Assembly: GCA_035295665.1 (NCBI GenBank)
Contig: DATGIQ010000360.1
Location: 1 to 59,084 of the forward strand
Direction: 5' to 3'
Source: DATGIQ01 sp035295665
GTDB lineage: Bacteria > Planctomycetota > Planctomycetia > Gemmatales > Gemmataceae
Length of the DNA: 59,084 bases
The notes beneath the pieces are model-generated. The model saw nothing but the letters and a program-made list of their open reading frames with translations, was not told the DNA's origin and searched no databases. The position numbers and the translations under genes were made by a program. Shown piece after piece: positions 34,597 to 43,800 of this stretch. Positions within the stretch are counted from its first letter, which is position 1. The number at the start of each line of letters is the position of its first letter.

Positions 34597-35502
34597 GTGC
34601 ACCATCCTTCAAGGAAGAGCAGCGTTGGAGTCTGGCTCCTCATACCGGTGTTCGTACTGCTTGGCTGCGACGATGGTGGGCCACGCCAATCGGAAGAGCC
34701 GCCCTCCCATCCTAGCGAAGCCGGTGTCCAGTTCGACCCCGCATCGGCCGGCGCGATTCGGGGCCGAGTCGTCTGGGACGGCGCGATTCCCTCGGTGGCT
34801 CCGCTTGAGGTTCTGCCCAATCCGCTGGCCGGGGAGCTGCTCCAGAAGCAACAGCTCCGGCCCAATCCCAATGCTCCCCGGATTGAGTCCCGCGCCAAAG
34901 GCGTGACGAATGCCATCGTTTTCCTTCGGGGAATCGCTCCGGTATGTGGCCGGCGTTGGGATCATCCGCCCGTTACCGTGTACCAGCGCGCCGGCCAGTT
35001 TTCTATCGATCAGGACAATACCGTCTCCCCCTTCGGTTTTGTTCGCCGCGGCGACGTCATCAAAATGATTTCTCAGGATCGCGTTTTTCATTCTCTTCAC
35101 GCCGCCGGTGCCGCGTTTTTCACTTTGACCTTTCCTGATCCGGATCTGCCGCTCACGCGCCTCCTCAACGAGCCGGGGATCGTGGAATTGACCAGTGCCG
35201 CCGGCTATTTCTGGATGCGGGCTTACCTGTTCGTCAGCGATCACCCCTACTACACGCGCACGGATGCCGAGGGCGCGTTTGTGCTTGCGGATGTGCCTTC
35301 GGGGAGCTACGAACTCGTCTGCTGGATGCCGAGCTGGGTGAAAGCCCGGCATGAGCGGGATCCGGAGTCGGGGTTCGTGGCCCGCCTGTTTTTCCAGCCG
35401 CCGGTGGAGCGCACCCAGTCGCTGACACTCCAACCGCGCGAAACCAAGGAAACGACCTTTGTGCTCTCGACCGCGCTCTTCTTGCAGGGACAGGCAAGAT
35501 AA
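34597..35502 (+). CDS. Lipoprotein with cupredoxin-like and carboxypeptidase-regulatory-like segments
   Basis: Protein of 301 residues beginning at GTG (34597; GAAGGGAG upstream). A lipoprotein signal peptide ends in the lipobox VLLGC (Cys23). The start of the mature part (GAIRGRVVWDGAIPSVAPLE) and the later DAEGAFVLADVPSGSYELVCWMPSW are the two halves of a carboxypeptidase-regulatory/transthyretin-like fold. Between them is a cupredoxin-like piece (FVRRGDVIKMISQDRVFHSLHAAG) with one conserved-looking histidine but no Cys–His–Met loop, so copper binding is doubtful. Similar proteins are found with cytochromes and methylamine-utilisation-like proteins in planctomycetes, with no proven function. 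It is probably membrane-attached in the periplasm. Confidence 0.78.
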   Translation: MHHPSRKSSVGVWLLIPVFVLLGCDDGGPRQSEEPPSHPSEAGVQFDPASAGAIRGRVVWDGAIPSVAPLEVLPNPLAGELLQKQQLRPNPNAPRIESRAKGVTNAIVFLRGIAPVCGRRWDHPPVTVYQRAGQFSIDQDNTVSPFGFVRRGDVIKMISQDRVFHSLHAAGAAFFTLTFPDPDLPLTRLLNEPGIVELTSAAGYFWMRAYLFVSDHPYYTRTDAEGAFVLADVPSGSYELVCWMPSWVKARHERDPESGFVARLFFQPPVERTQSLTLQPRETKETTFVLSTALFLQGQAR

Positions 35503-35541
35503 GCACCGTGTACGGAGTACCGGGAACCTCCCAGTGCTGGT

Positions 35542-36123
35542 CTACGCCTTGACGGCTCGACTTCGGACCAGGTACGCCAATGCGAACCCATCGTACAGGG
35601 CATGCACAACCACCGGCACGAGCAGGTTGCCGCTCTCGAGAAAGAGCCAACCGAGATAACCGCCCATCAAAGTGGCGAAGCCGGCATACGTCGGCGTGAT
35701 CCAGTGCAGCAATCCGAACAGAACGCTCGTGCACACCAGCACTAGCCAGGCATCGAACCATCGGCTAAAGGAGCCCTGTAAAGCGCCCCGAAACAACATT
35801 TCTTCGCCGAGACCTGCCAGCAAGGAGATCACAGCGAGGTCGAAGAAGGTACAGGATCGAAACAGGGGAGCGATGAATTCTTCTGCAATGGCCTTGATTC
35901 GGGCCAACGGGCCGACCGGCCAATGCATGCACAGGAGAAAAAGTACCACGAGCGGCACCGTCGCGGCAACCGCCCAGAGCGCATCCCAGACGTTCCAGTG
36001 CAAAACCTGCCAGGGCGGGCAACCGATCAACCAGCCGAGCCCCGCGGCCAATGCGCCGAGGCCCCCTTCGAACAGCATGGCGACCAGGACCACCTGACGG
36101 CGGCGCGGCGGATCCTCGAACAT
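35542..36123 (-). CDS. CPBP family intramembrane metalloprotease-like protein
   Basis: Membrane protein of 193 residues with about five or six helices. The CPBP (Abi/CaaX protease 2) motifs are in order: EEMLFRG (EExxxR), FGLLHW and a final HALYDG (HxxxD), so the active site looks complete. Family members include the Rce1 prenyl protease; bacterial ones have varied or unknown substrates. The ATG at 36123 has AGGAGG at about ten bases; the frame running to 36288 overlaps the isomerase-like gene and lacks a match. It lies 17 bases after that gene on the same strand, so they are likely co-transcribed. Confidence 0.85.
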   Translation of the reverse strand: MFEDPPRRRQVVLVAMLFEGGLGALAAGLGWLIGCPPWQVLHWNVWDALWAVAATVPLVVLFLLCMHWPVGPLARIKAIAEEFIAPLFRSCTFFDLAVISLLAGLGEEMLFRGALQGSFSRWFDAWLVLVCTSVLFGLLHWITPTYAGFATLMGGYLGWLFLESGNLLVPVVVHALYDGFALAYLVRSRAVKA

Positions 36124-36140
36124 CCGCTTGGGCCCTCCTG

Positions 36141-37163
36141 TCACGCTTTCCGGCCCAGAATGCGATTGAGCGAATCGGACGTCTGATAAATGAGCGCCTC
36201 CGGATAATGCGGATAGGGATGAAAATACTCGAACGTCACGTAGCCGCGGTAGCCGATCTTGTCGAGTGCTTCCACGACCGCCGGCCAATCGGTGGTGCCG
36301 TCCAGGAGCGGGCGGAATGACTCCAGGGAATGATCGGTGCCTTTCTTGGTGAATTCCTTGAAATGGAGATTCTTGATCCGTGGACCGAGGATGGGCACCC
36401 AGTGCTCGGGGAATTGGAAGAGCATGATGTTGCCGGTATCGAAATGCACCCGGACATGCTTGCTCTTGAAGCTGTCGACGAATGTGTTCATCTCGGCCGC
36501 CGTCATCAGGTAGCCGTTGAAGAAGATATTCTCGATGTTCAAATAGACGCCGAGTTTCTCCGCCAACGGTACGAGCTTGCCCACGGCTTCCCGAGCCCGC
36601 CGATCACAGACATCATTGGCCACCGGATCATGGTCCTTGAGCCAGGGAATGTGCACCGCTCCGGGGACCACAAGTACATTTTCGATGCCCAGGTCGTGGG
36701 CCGCGTGGAGCATGTTGGTTGCCAGTTCCAGCCCGCGTGCCCGTGTGCCGGCATCATTGCTGGTCAGGGAGTAGGGCCAGTACAGGAACGAACACAGGCC
36801 GCTGAGGGCGATGCCGATTTCGTCAGCCATTTTGCGGATCGCCTGAAACTGCGACGTACCGGCCTTGGGCGAGAGATCATTCTCCAGATCGTAGTTCAGC
36901 TCGATCCCGTCGAAGCCGGCGTCTTTGGCAAGCTGGAGACATTCCCTCAGGTTCATTCGCTGCGGATAAGGAAACGCCCAGAGGTTGATCGACTTCTTCA
37001 TATCGTACCGCTTCGTGGCGGCGCGGCGCGGGTCTGCGGCCTGCTGCGGAGCGGCCGCGGCGGCCATCCCCGGGGCAAACAACGTCGCGGCGCTGCCGGC
37101 CGCCGCCAAGGCCGATTGGAGAGCGGTGCGGCGCGTTACGGGATGGAGTGGGTCGGCTGGCAT
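36141..37163 (-). CDS. Tat-exported sugar phosphate isomerase/epimerase-like TIM barrel protein
   Basis: Protein of 340 residues with a Tat-type leader (PVTRRTALQSALAAAGSAATLFAPGMAAA). The mature part is a xylose-isomerase-like TIM barrel: GFDGIELNYD near the start, LNIENIFFNG, VHFDTGNIMLF, LHFKEF and YVTFEYFHPYPHYPEAL. These supply the usual Glu, Asp, His and Glu metal ligands. Substrate unknown; exported members are abundant in planctomycetes, where they are thought to act in polysaccharide breakdown. GAGGAG lies seven bases before the ATG at 37163 and directly on the earlier ATG, so I chose 37163. It is the first gene of a pair with the CPBP protein. Confidence 0.87.
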   Translation of the reverse strand: MPADPLHPVTRRTALQSALAAAGSAATLFAPGMAAAAAPQQAADPRRAATKRYDMKKSINLWAFPYPQRMNLRECLQLAKDAGFDGIELNYDLENDLSPKAGTSQFQAIRKMADEIGIALSGLCSFLYWPYSLTSNDAGTRARGLELATNMLHAAHDLGIENVLVVPGAVHIPWLKDHDPVANDVCDRRAREAVGKLVPLAEKLGVYLNIENIFFNGYLMTAAEMNTFVDSFKSKHVRVHFDTGNIMLFQFPEHWVPILGPRIKNLHFKEFTKKGTDHSLESFRPLLDGTTDWPAVVEALDKIGYRGYVTFEYFHPYPHYPEALIYQTSDSLNRILGRKA

Positions 37164-37321
37164 GGTCATTCTCCTCAAAGGGAACTGCGCGGTTTGCCGA
37201 CATCGTACTCGATGGCCAGTAGACTACAAGGTCCGCTCCCACCGACTGACATTTTTCCAAGCCGCCGCGTGCTTTATAATGGGCCCCCTTGATTTGCCCT
37301 TTCTACCATTGTTGGCAGCCG

Positions 37322-38257
37322 ATGCAGAAGAAGAGCGACCAGCAGCAGTTTACCGTCGCGCTCGATGCCCTGGTCGAGCAGGTGAAAGAGGACCGCTCTA
37401 TTCTGGCCGCCATCCTGTGCGGTAGCCTGTCACACGACACCGTGTGGGCGAAGTCCGATATCGACCTGGTGCTCGTGACCATCGACGATAAGAAAGTGGG
37501 GCCGGCGGACTGGGCGCTCTACGCAGATGGGATAAACGTTCATGCGTTTCTCCTTCCGCGCGTGCAGTTCCGCAAGATTGTCGAAGGCTCGCTGCGCAAT
37601 TCGTTCATGCATTCCCTGTTGGCGAAAGGGCGGTTGCTCTACACCCATGATCCGACGCTCGCCGACCTCTGCACCCAGTTGCACGACATCGGCGCGCGCG
37701 ATGCGCAAGTGCAGCTGTTGCGTGCGGCCACGAATGCAATCCCGGCGATCAACAAAGCCCACAAGTGGTTCGTCACCCGTGCTGACCTCGATTACACCGC
37801 GCTATGGATTCTCTACGCGGCCACGCCGCTGGCGCAAATCGAAGTGATCGGCGCCCGCCTACTGGTCGACCGTGAGGTGATCCTGCAGGCACTGAGGTTG
37901 AACCCTCCGTTCTTCAAAATGATCTACGCCGACTTGCTTAACGCCAAGAAGACGCAGAAGAGCGTGCAGGCGGCGCTGCATGCGGTCGACCGTTATCTGG
38001 CGGAGCGTGCGGCCACGCTGTTCAGGCCGGTGTTCGATTACCTGCACGAAGTCGGAGAGGCGCGGTCGTGCAGCGAGATCGAGAGCCACTTCAAACGGAA
38101 CTTCGATGTGTGTGGCGTGACCACAGCGTGCGAGTACCTGGCCGACGAAGGACTTCTTGGCAAGGCCTCGACACCCGTCCAACTCACGAAGAAAAGCAAC
38201 CTCACGGTGCAGGAGCTTGCATTCTTTTACCCGGGGGAGCCAGAGGATGGATTCTAA
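37322..38257 (+). CDS. Nucleotidyltransferase-fold protein overlapping uvrA
   Basis: Protein of 311 residues. The polymerase-beta-like nucleotidyltransferase core is near the N-terminus: ILCGSLSHDTVWAKSDIDLVLV has the GS…DxD pattern for metal and NTP binding. A helical middle part (~110–215) resembles HEPN/KNTase-C-like helices, and the end (ARSCSEIESHFKRNFDVCGVTTACEYLADEGLL) looks like a winged-helix segment. The target is unknown; related proteins modify antibiotics, proteins or tRNA, or act as toxin/antitoxin parts. The ATG at 37322 was chosen as the first Met after an unlikely Cys-rich stretch. Its last 11 bases overlap the start of uvrA, so the two are co-translated. Confidence 0.75.
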   Translation: MQKKSDQQQFTVALDALVEQVKEDRSILAAILCGSLSHDTVWAKSDIDLVLVTIDDKKVGPADWALYADGINVHAFLLPRVQFRKIVEGSLRNSFMHSLLAKGRLLYTHDPTLADLCTQLHDIGARDAQVQLLRAATNAIPAINKAHKWFVTRADLDYTALWILYAATPLAQIEVIGARLLVDREVILQALRLNPPFFKMIYADLLNAKKTQKSVQAALHAVDRYLAERAATLFRPVFDYLHEVGEARSCSEIESHFKRNFDVCGVTTACEYLADEGLLGKASTPVQLTKKSNLTVQELAFFYPGEPEDGF

Positions 38258-41168
38258 TGGAGCCGTGCGGCGAAACCATAAGGCGGCGTCCAAGGTCGCC
38301 CCGCGAACGACCATCGCCGTGCAGGGCGCGCGGGTGCATAACCTCAAAAACGTCTCGCTGGAGATCCCGCGTGATCGCCTCATCGTTGTGACCGGGCTGT
38401 CGGGCTCAGGCAAATCGAGCTTGGCCTTCGATACGATTTATGCCGAGGGCCAACGGCGTTACCTCGAATCGTTATCGAGCTATGCCAAGCGGTTCGTCGC
38501 TCAGGTGGCAAAACCTGACGTGGATTTCGTGTTTGGCCTGTCGCCGGTGATCTCGATTGAGCAGAAGACGATCGCCAACAACCCGCGCTCAACCGTCGGC
38601 ACGATGACGGATATCGCCAGCTATCTCAATCTTTTGTTCGCCACGATCGGCCAGCCACATTGCCCGCGCACCGGGGAGCTGACGCCCAGTCGAACCCTGA
38701 GTCAGATCCTCGAAGCAATCCTATCGTTGCCAGAAGGCGCAGAAATCGAGCTGCGGGCGCCGGTCTTCAAGGTCTACGGCGAAGAGCTGGACTTCGTCTT
38801 CACCGAGGTGCGGAAGAAGGGCTGTCGGTGGTTGATCATCGATGGCAAACGGGTCGACCTCTCCGCCGAGGTCGAGATCGATGAATCGAAGGTCCAGGAT
38901 ATGGATGCGGTGGTGGACCGGTTCGTGGTCAGCTCCAAGCATGAGAAGGGGATCAAAGCAGGGATCGCCAGCACGCTGCTGGTCGGCGATGGGTTATTGC
39001 AGGTTCAGATCCTCAAGGGTGTGAGCAAAGCAGAAGCGGAGCGGTTTTACCGCGGGCTATGCAGCGCGACGCACCGCTTCGTCTACGGGGAGATCGCCCC
39101 CGAGTATTTCATGTTCAACAACCCCGAGAGTGCCTGCCGGACGTGCGGCGGCCTCGGCGTCCACAAGCTGACGCATCCGGAATTACTCGTCCCGGATCCG
39201 CGGCGGAGCATCCGCAGCGGCTGCTTTCTCCGCGAAGCGTTCAATTACAACCCGGACACCTGGGACGGACGGGTAATGTATAGCCTCGCCAAGGCGCTGC
39301 GTTTCGCGCTCGAAACCCCCTGGGCAGATCTGCCCGAGGCGGTGCGCCGTGCTATCCTCTTTGGAATCGAGCCCAGGAAACTGTTGCTGACCGTGCCGCC
39401 CGAGGCCAAGGTGAAGCGCGACCAGTGGGCAGGCAAGGAAATCGGCTTCGGCGGGATTGCGCGGCGAATCGAGCGGCATTACCGCCGTTATCGGCAACGG
39501 GGCGAAGCGAACTCGCGGATGGAAGCCTGGCTCGACAAGGTCATGGTGGAGCACACGTGCCCCGACTGCAACGGCGCCCGCGTCCGTGCGACCCGGTTGC
39601 TGTTCACCGTGGCCGGGAAGTCCATCTACGATGTCGGCCAGTTCCACTTCGATGAGCTGCACGCGTTCCTCGGCTCGGTGAAACCGGCCGGTCCCGGCGC
39701 CGATGCGGGCCGGCAGGTGCTGAAAGAGATCCGGGGCCGGCTCGAGCTGCTGTTGGGAATTGGCCTGGATTATCTGAATCTCAACCGTCGCTCCGGTACG
39801 CTTTCGGGGGGCGAGTCGCAGCGGATCCGGTTGTCCACGCAGATCGGGTCGGGGCTGATGGGAATGCTCTACGTCCTCGACGAGCCGAGCATTGGCCTGC
39901 ATCCCAAGGACAACGTCAAGATGATCACGACGCTGGAAAGCCTGCGCAACATCGGCAACACGGTCATTGTCGTGGAGCACGATGAAGCCACGATCCGCGC
40001 GGCGGACCACATCGTGGAGATGGGTCCCGGGCCGGGCGTCCACGGCGGCAACGTGGTCGTGCAGGGGATGCTTGACGACCTGCTCCGGTGCAAGGCGTCG
40101 CCGACGGGACAGTTTCTGTCGGGCAAGCGCTCCATCGCCACGCCGGCGCAGCGGCGGCCAGGCAACGGCAACGTACTGACGGTGCGCGGAGCCCGGGAAA
40201 ACAATCTCAAATCCGTGGACGTGAAGTTTCCCCTTGGCATGCTGGTCGCGATCACGGGCGCCTCCGGATCGGGCAAGAGCACGTTGGTCAACGAGATCCT
40301 CTACAAAGCACTGTGGAAGCGGCTCGTGGATACGCGCACGCTGCCGGGCGACCATGACCGCGTGGACGGAATGGAGCATGTGCACAAAGTCGTCAACATC
40401 GATCAATCGCCGATTGGACGGAACAGCCGATCAAATCCTGCGACGTATATCGGATTCTACGACACGATCCGCGACCTGTTTGTGCAAGCGCCGCTGTCCG
40501 TGGAACGCGGCTACAAGGCCGGCCGGTTCAGCTTCAACGTCAAGGGCGGCCGGTGCGAGGAATGCCAGGGGGAGGGCGCGATCACCACGCAGCTCTATTT
40601 CATGCCCGACGTGGAAGTGACCTGCGGTGCCTGCAAGGGGGCGCGATTCAACAGCGAGACCCTGGAAGTAACGCTGCGCGGCAAGACCATCGACGATGTG
40701 CTCAACATGTCGGTGGAAGAAGGTGTGACGTTCTTTGCCCATGAGCCGGCCGTGGGTAAGAAAATCGAAGTGCTGAACGACCTGGGGCTGGGATACCTGA
40801 CGCTGGGCCAGTCATCGACGACGCTTTCCGGCGGGGAAGCACAGCGAATCAAGATCGCGACGGAGCTGAGCAAACTCCAGCGGGCCAAGCACACCGTGTA
40901 CATCCTCGACGAGCCGACCACGGGGCTGCACCTCGCCGATGTGCAGCGGCTCCTGGAATCGTTGAACCAGCTGGTGGACGCCGGGCATACGGTGCTGTTG
41001 ATCGAGCATCACCTGGACGTGATCAAGACGGCCGACCACGTGATCGACCTGGGTCCGGAGGGCGGGCACGCCGGTGGCGAAGTAGTGGCGACGGGCACGC
41101 CGGAAGACATCGCAGCGTGCAAGCGCTCCCACACGGGACGGTTCCTTCAGGAACAATTGAGGGGCTAG
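38247..41168 (+). CDS. uvrA: Excinuclease ABC subunit A (UvrA) with altered first zinc module
   Basis: Protein of 973 residues. Two ABC ATPase cassettes are complete: Walker A GLSGSGKSS (50–58), signature LSGGESQRI and LYVLDEPSIGLHP in the first; GASGSGKST, LSGGEAQRIKIATEL and VYILDEPTTGLH in the second. UvrA finds bulky DNA damage with UvrB for nucleotide excision repair. The second zinc module is normal (C770, C773, C793, C796). In the first, the last pair is present (C297, C300) but the usual first CxxC is replaced by C272-x3-H276 at the right distance. The ATG at 38247 follows GGGGGAG at seven bases and overlaps the nucleotidyltransferase end. A secondary UvrA paralogue is possible. Confidence 0.9.
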   Translation: MDSNGAVRRNHKAASKVAPRTTIAVQGARVHNLKNVSLEIPRDRLIVVTGLSGSGKSSLAFDTIYAEGQRRYLESLSSYAKRFVAQVAKPDVDFVFGLSPVISIEQKTIANNPRSTVGTMTDIASYLNLLFATIGQPHCPRTGELTPSRTLSQILEAILSLPEGAEIELRAPVFKVYGEELDFVFTEVRKKGCRWLIIDGKRVDLSAEVEIDESKVQDMDAVVDRFVVSSKHEKGIKAGIASTLLVGDGLLQVQILKGVSKAEAERFYRGLCSATHRFVYGEIAPEYFMFNNPESACRTCGGLGVHKLTHPELLVPDPRRSIRSGCFLREAFNYNPDTWDGRVMYSLAKALRFALETPWADLPEAVRRAILFGIEPRKLLLTVPPEAKVKRDQWAGKEIGFGGIARRIERHYRRYRQRGEANSRMEAWLDKVMVEHTCPDCNGARVRATRLLFTVAGKSIYDVGQFHFDELHAFLGSVKPAGPGADAGRQVLKEIRGRLELLLGIGLDYLNLNRRSGTLSGGESQRIRLSTQIGSGLMGMLYVLDEPSIGLHPKDNVKMITTLESLRNIGNTVIVVEHDEATIRAADHIVEMGPGPGVHGGNVVVQGMLDDLLRCKASPTGQFLSGKRSIATPAQRRPGNGNVLTVRGARENNLKSVDVKFPLGMLVAITGASGSGKSTLVNEILYKALWKRLVDTRTLPGDHDRVDGMEHVHKVVNIDQSPIGRNSRSNPATYIGFYDTIRDLFVQAPLSVERGYKAGRFSFNVKGGRCEECQGEGAITTQLYFMPDVEVTCGACKGARFNSETLEVTLRGKTIDDVLNMSVEEGVTFFAHEPAVGKKIEVLNDLGLGYLTLGQSSTTLSGGEAQRIKIATELSKLQRAKHTVYILDEPTTGLHLADVQRLLESLNQLVDAGHTVLLIEHHLDVIKTADHVIDLGPEGGHAGGEVVATGTPEDIAACKRSHTGRFLQEQLRG

Positions 41169-41199
41169 CACGTATCGTGCCGGAAGGTCTGATCCCAAG

Positions 41200-41319
41200 T
41201 ACACGGTCCGGTTTATGCTGTCGTTTGGCGGCGGTTCGCAGAACCGCAGGCTGTCCCGCCCCGCGCGGTTCTGCGAACCGCCGCTAAATCAAAATGGACA
41301 CCTTCCGCCGGACCGCGTA
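41200..41319 (-). repeat. Dispersed palindromic MITE-like element, copy B
   Basis: Second copy (120 bp, inverted) of the element at 3590–3708. The ends are TACACGGTCCGG (41200–41211) and CCGGACCGCGTA (41308–41319). The internal facing arms GGCGGCGGTTC/GAACCGCCGC and the AAAATGGACACCTTC block (minus strand GAAGGTGTCCATTTT) are shared with copy A, while the centre differs. It begins 31 bases after the uvrA stop and ends 27 bases before the stop of the convergent peptidase gene, so both transcripts may end in it. Confidence 0.75.
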
Positions 41320-41346
41320 GAAGAGGCGCAGATCCGGCACGGTCAT

Positions 41347-43800
41347 TCAGGGAGTCGATCGGCCCTGTGCGGCCACCGGCGCATGCTTCACATACTTGTC
41401 GAACCAGGAAATCATTTCGTAGAGCGTATGTTCCACTGATTCGCGGGCCTGGTAGCCGTGGGACTCGTAGGGAAGCGTTACGTAGCGGACAATGCCGCCG
41501 TTGCCCCGGACGGCCTGGTACATGCGCTCGCTCTGGACCGGAAAGGTGCCGGGATTGTTGTCCGCCTCGCCGTGGATCAACAAGATCGGCGTCTTGATCT
41601 TGTCGGCGGACATGAACGGGGAGACCTTCAGGTACATATCCGGTGCTTCCCACAAGGTGCGGCGTTCACTCTGGAAGCCGAACGGGGTCAAGGTGCGGTT
41701 GTAGGCCCCGCTGCGGGCAATGCCGGCCTGGAACAACTTCGAATGAGCCAGCAAGTTGGCCGTCATGAACGCTCCATAGCTGTGCCCACCGACACCAACG
41801 CGATTGCGGTCGGTTACTCCCAGCGCGTCGGCCTTGTCGATGGCGGCCTTGGCACTGGCCACGATCTGCTCGACATAGGTGTTGTTCACCGTCTCCGGAT
41901 CACCAACCACGGGCATCGCCGCCCCGTCGAGGATGGCATAGCCTTCCAGCAAGAAGAACAGGTGCGATGGGCCGCGGAGCATGGTGAAGTGGTTGGGCGA
42001 GCCGGAAACCTGACCCGCCGTGTCGGGATCGGTATATTCACGCGGATACGCCCAGACTACGGTTGGTAGGCGCTGCCCCGGCTTGTAGTCCGGCGGCAGG
42101 TAGAGCGTAAACGAGAGCAGCACGCCATCGGCCCGCTGGTAGGTGACAAGCTGCTTCTGGATCGTCCGCAGCTGGGGAGTCGGGTCCTGGAAATCGGTCA
42201 GCGGTCGCACCATGCCTTGCCCCGAGCGCACAAAGTAGTTCGGTGGGCGCTGGACGCTTTCCTTGCGGGTGATGAATTGCGAAGCGTCGTTATCGAGCAG
42301 AGCAACGACGGTTTCGTACATCTTGGCTTCGCTCTGAAACAACCGCTTCGTTTGGAGTGTCTGAAGGTCTAACCGGTCGAGAAACGGACGGTCTCCCTGG
42401 GGCGTCGCACCCCCGCCGATCAGATAGATGCCAGAACCATTCTTCTGTGCGACCTGCTGACCGTTCGGAAGGGTCTTGAGCACAGGAGTGCCGGGGTCGC
42501 GGTAACGGTCCTGGGCCGAGCGGTCCCAGACCACGCGGAGGGCCTGGTCGGGATGGGCCATTTCCAGCAAAAACGTTCGTGCCCACCGCCGGTCTCGGTC
42601 GAATTCACGCAGCAAGGCAAGCGCGCCGGTTTCCTCCCAGGTCAATCCCGTGTAGCGATGCTGGAGCTTGGCCAATTCCACCGGTTGAGTTTGGAAGGGA
42701 GCCCGCAACATCCGCAGGCGGTCGCGGTATGGTACCTTTTTTTTGGGATTCCCTTCATCGAGTGCTTCGACCCAGAGGAGCGTCGCCCCCTCGGTGGGGT
42801 GCCAGTGATACGCACGGGGACCCTTGACCACGCCATCGATGGGCACTTGATCCTCCAACGGCTGACTGGTCAGGTGGTAGATCCGTTGGCCGGTCTGGTC
42901 CCATACTTCAACCTCCTTGGGAAAAGCGTAAGCCGGGTGAACATACGAATACGGACGATGCTGGGATACCACCAGCAGGTGCTTGCCATCGGGCGCTGGC
43001 TCCGCCGAAGCTACGACCGCCGGTTTTCCCACCGAGCTGGATCGCAGCGTCTTCAGATCCACCAGCACCAGCTGCGACGTGGCGTAGTAATCGAACAGAT
43101 CTTCATCGTGTTTGTTTTTCAGCAGATCCTGATACGTTCGCACCGGACCGGACTTGCCCGAGCTTTCTTGAACCGTCGGACCGTTGGGGACATCGGGCCG
43201 AGCCGGTGCTTGGCCGCGGCCGGCAACGACGGTTTTGCACAGCAGCGCCTGGCTACCCGGCATCCAATGGAACGGCTCGCCGTACACGGCATTCAACCGG
43301 ATCTCCGGAACCGGACGGACCGCACCGCTGGATGCATCACCGATCCAGAGTTCGATGCCGGTAGCCGTGGTCTGGCTGAATGCAAAGTGTTTTCCGTCCG
43401 GGGACCAGGAAGGAAGACTGAGATAGGCATGCGCGGGGAGAGCCACTCGGATCGGCTTACCATCGGCCACGGTCTGCAACGTGTAGCCGATCCAGCGCAG
43501 CGGCCGGTGGGGACCGTTGGTGCGCGGGTTGATCCGCAATCCAGCGAGGCGCAGCATCGGCTCGGCCAAGTCGGCGATGGATGGATAATTGACGCCTTGG
43601 ACCAGCAACATGCGTTCGTGGGTTGGACTGAAAACGACGGCGGGTGGCGGCGGGGCATCCAGGACGTCGAGGACCCGTTTCGGCGGCTTCTGATAGCCCT
43701 CCTGTCCCCGAGTCTCGGTGAGGAATGTGAACAGCAAAAACAGCATGCCACAGATCAGGACCGACAGAGAAGCCGAAGGTGTTCCGGCGTGGATTCTCAT
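41347..43800 (-). CDS. S9 family (prolyl oligopeptidase-type) exported serine peptidase
   Basis: Protein of 817 residues with a signal peptide (SLSVLICGMLFLLFTFLTETRGQ). A large beta-propeller-like N-terminal part (~60–560) is followed by an alpha/beta-hydrolase domain. The nucleophile is in VGVGGHSYGAFM (GxSxG type), the acid in ILLIHGEADNNPG, and the histidine in LPYESHGYQARE, so the triad is complete. These enzymes cut short peptides, mostly after proline or in dipeptidyl fashion, and act here outside the cytoplasm. The ATG at 43800 follows GGGAG at six bases; the longer frame to 43971 has no signal peptide and poor codon quality. Divergent from the sugar transferase across a 537-bp region. 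Confidence 0.9.
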   Translation of the reverse strand: MRIHAGTPSASLSVLICGMLFLLFTFLTETRGQEGYQKPPKRVLDVLDAPPPPAVVFSPTHERMLLVQGVNYPSIADLAEPMLRLAGLRINPRTNGPHRPLRWIGYTLQTVADGKPIRVALPAHAYLSLPSWSPDGKHFAFSQTTATGIELWIGDASSGAVRPVPEIRLNAVYGEPFHWMPGSQALLCKTVVAGRGQAPARPDVPNGPTVQESSGKSGPVRTYQDLLKNKHDEDLFDYYATSQLVLVDLKTLRSSSVGKPAVVASAEPAPDGKHLLVVSQHRPYSYVHPAYAFPKEVEVWDQTGQRIYHLTSQPLEDQVPIDGVVKGPRAYHWHPTEGATLLWVEALDEGNPKKKVPYRDRLRMLRAPFQTQPVELAKLQHRYTGLTWEETGALALLREFDRDRRWARTFLLEMAHPDQALRVVWDRSAQDRYRDPGTPVLKTLPNGQQVAQKNGSGIYLIGGGATPQGDRPFLDRLDLQTLQTKRLFQSEAKMYETVVALLDNDASQFITRKESVQRPPNYFVRSGQGMVRPLTDFQDPTPQLRTIQKQLVTYQRADGVLLSFTLYLPPDYKPGQRLPTVVWAYPREYTDPDTAGQVSGSPNHFTMLRGPSHLFFLLEGYAILDGAAMPVVGDPETVNNTYVEQIVASAKAAIDKADALGVTDRNRVGVGGHSYGAFMTANLLAHSKLFQAGIARSGAYNRTLTPFGFQSERRTLWEAPDMYLKVSPFMSADKIKTPILLIHGEADNNPGTFPVQSERMYQAVRGNGGIVRYVTLPYESHGYQARESVEHTLYEMISWFDKYVKHAPVAAQGRSTP

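Noticed and set aside
39183..40406. Open frame of 407 codons on the minus strand
   Set aside because: Antisense to uvrA; His/Arg/Asp-rich with no domain.
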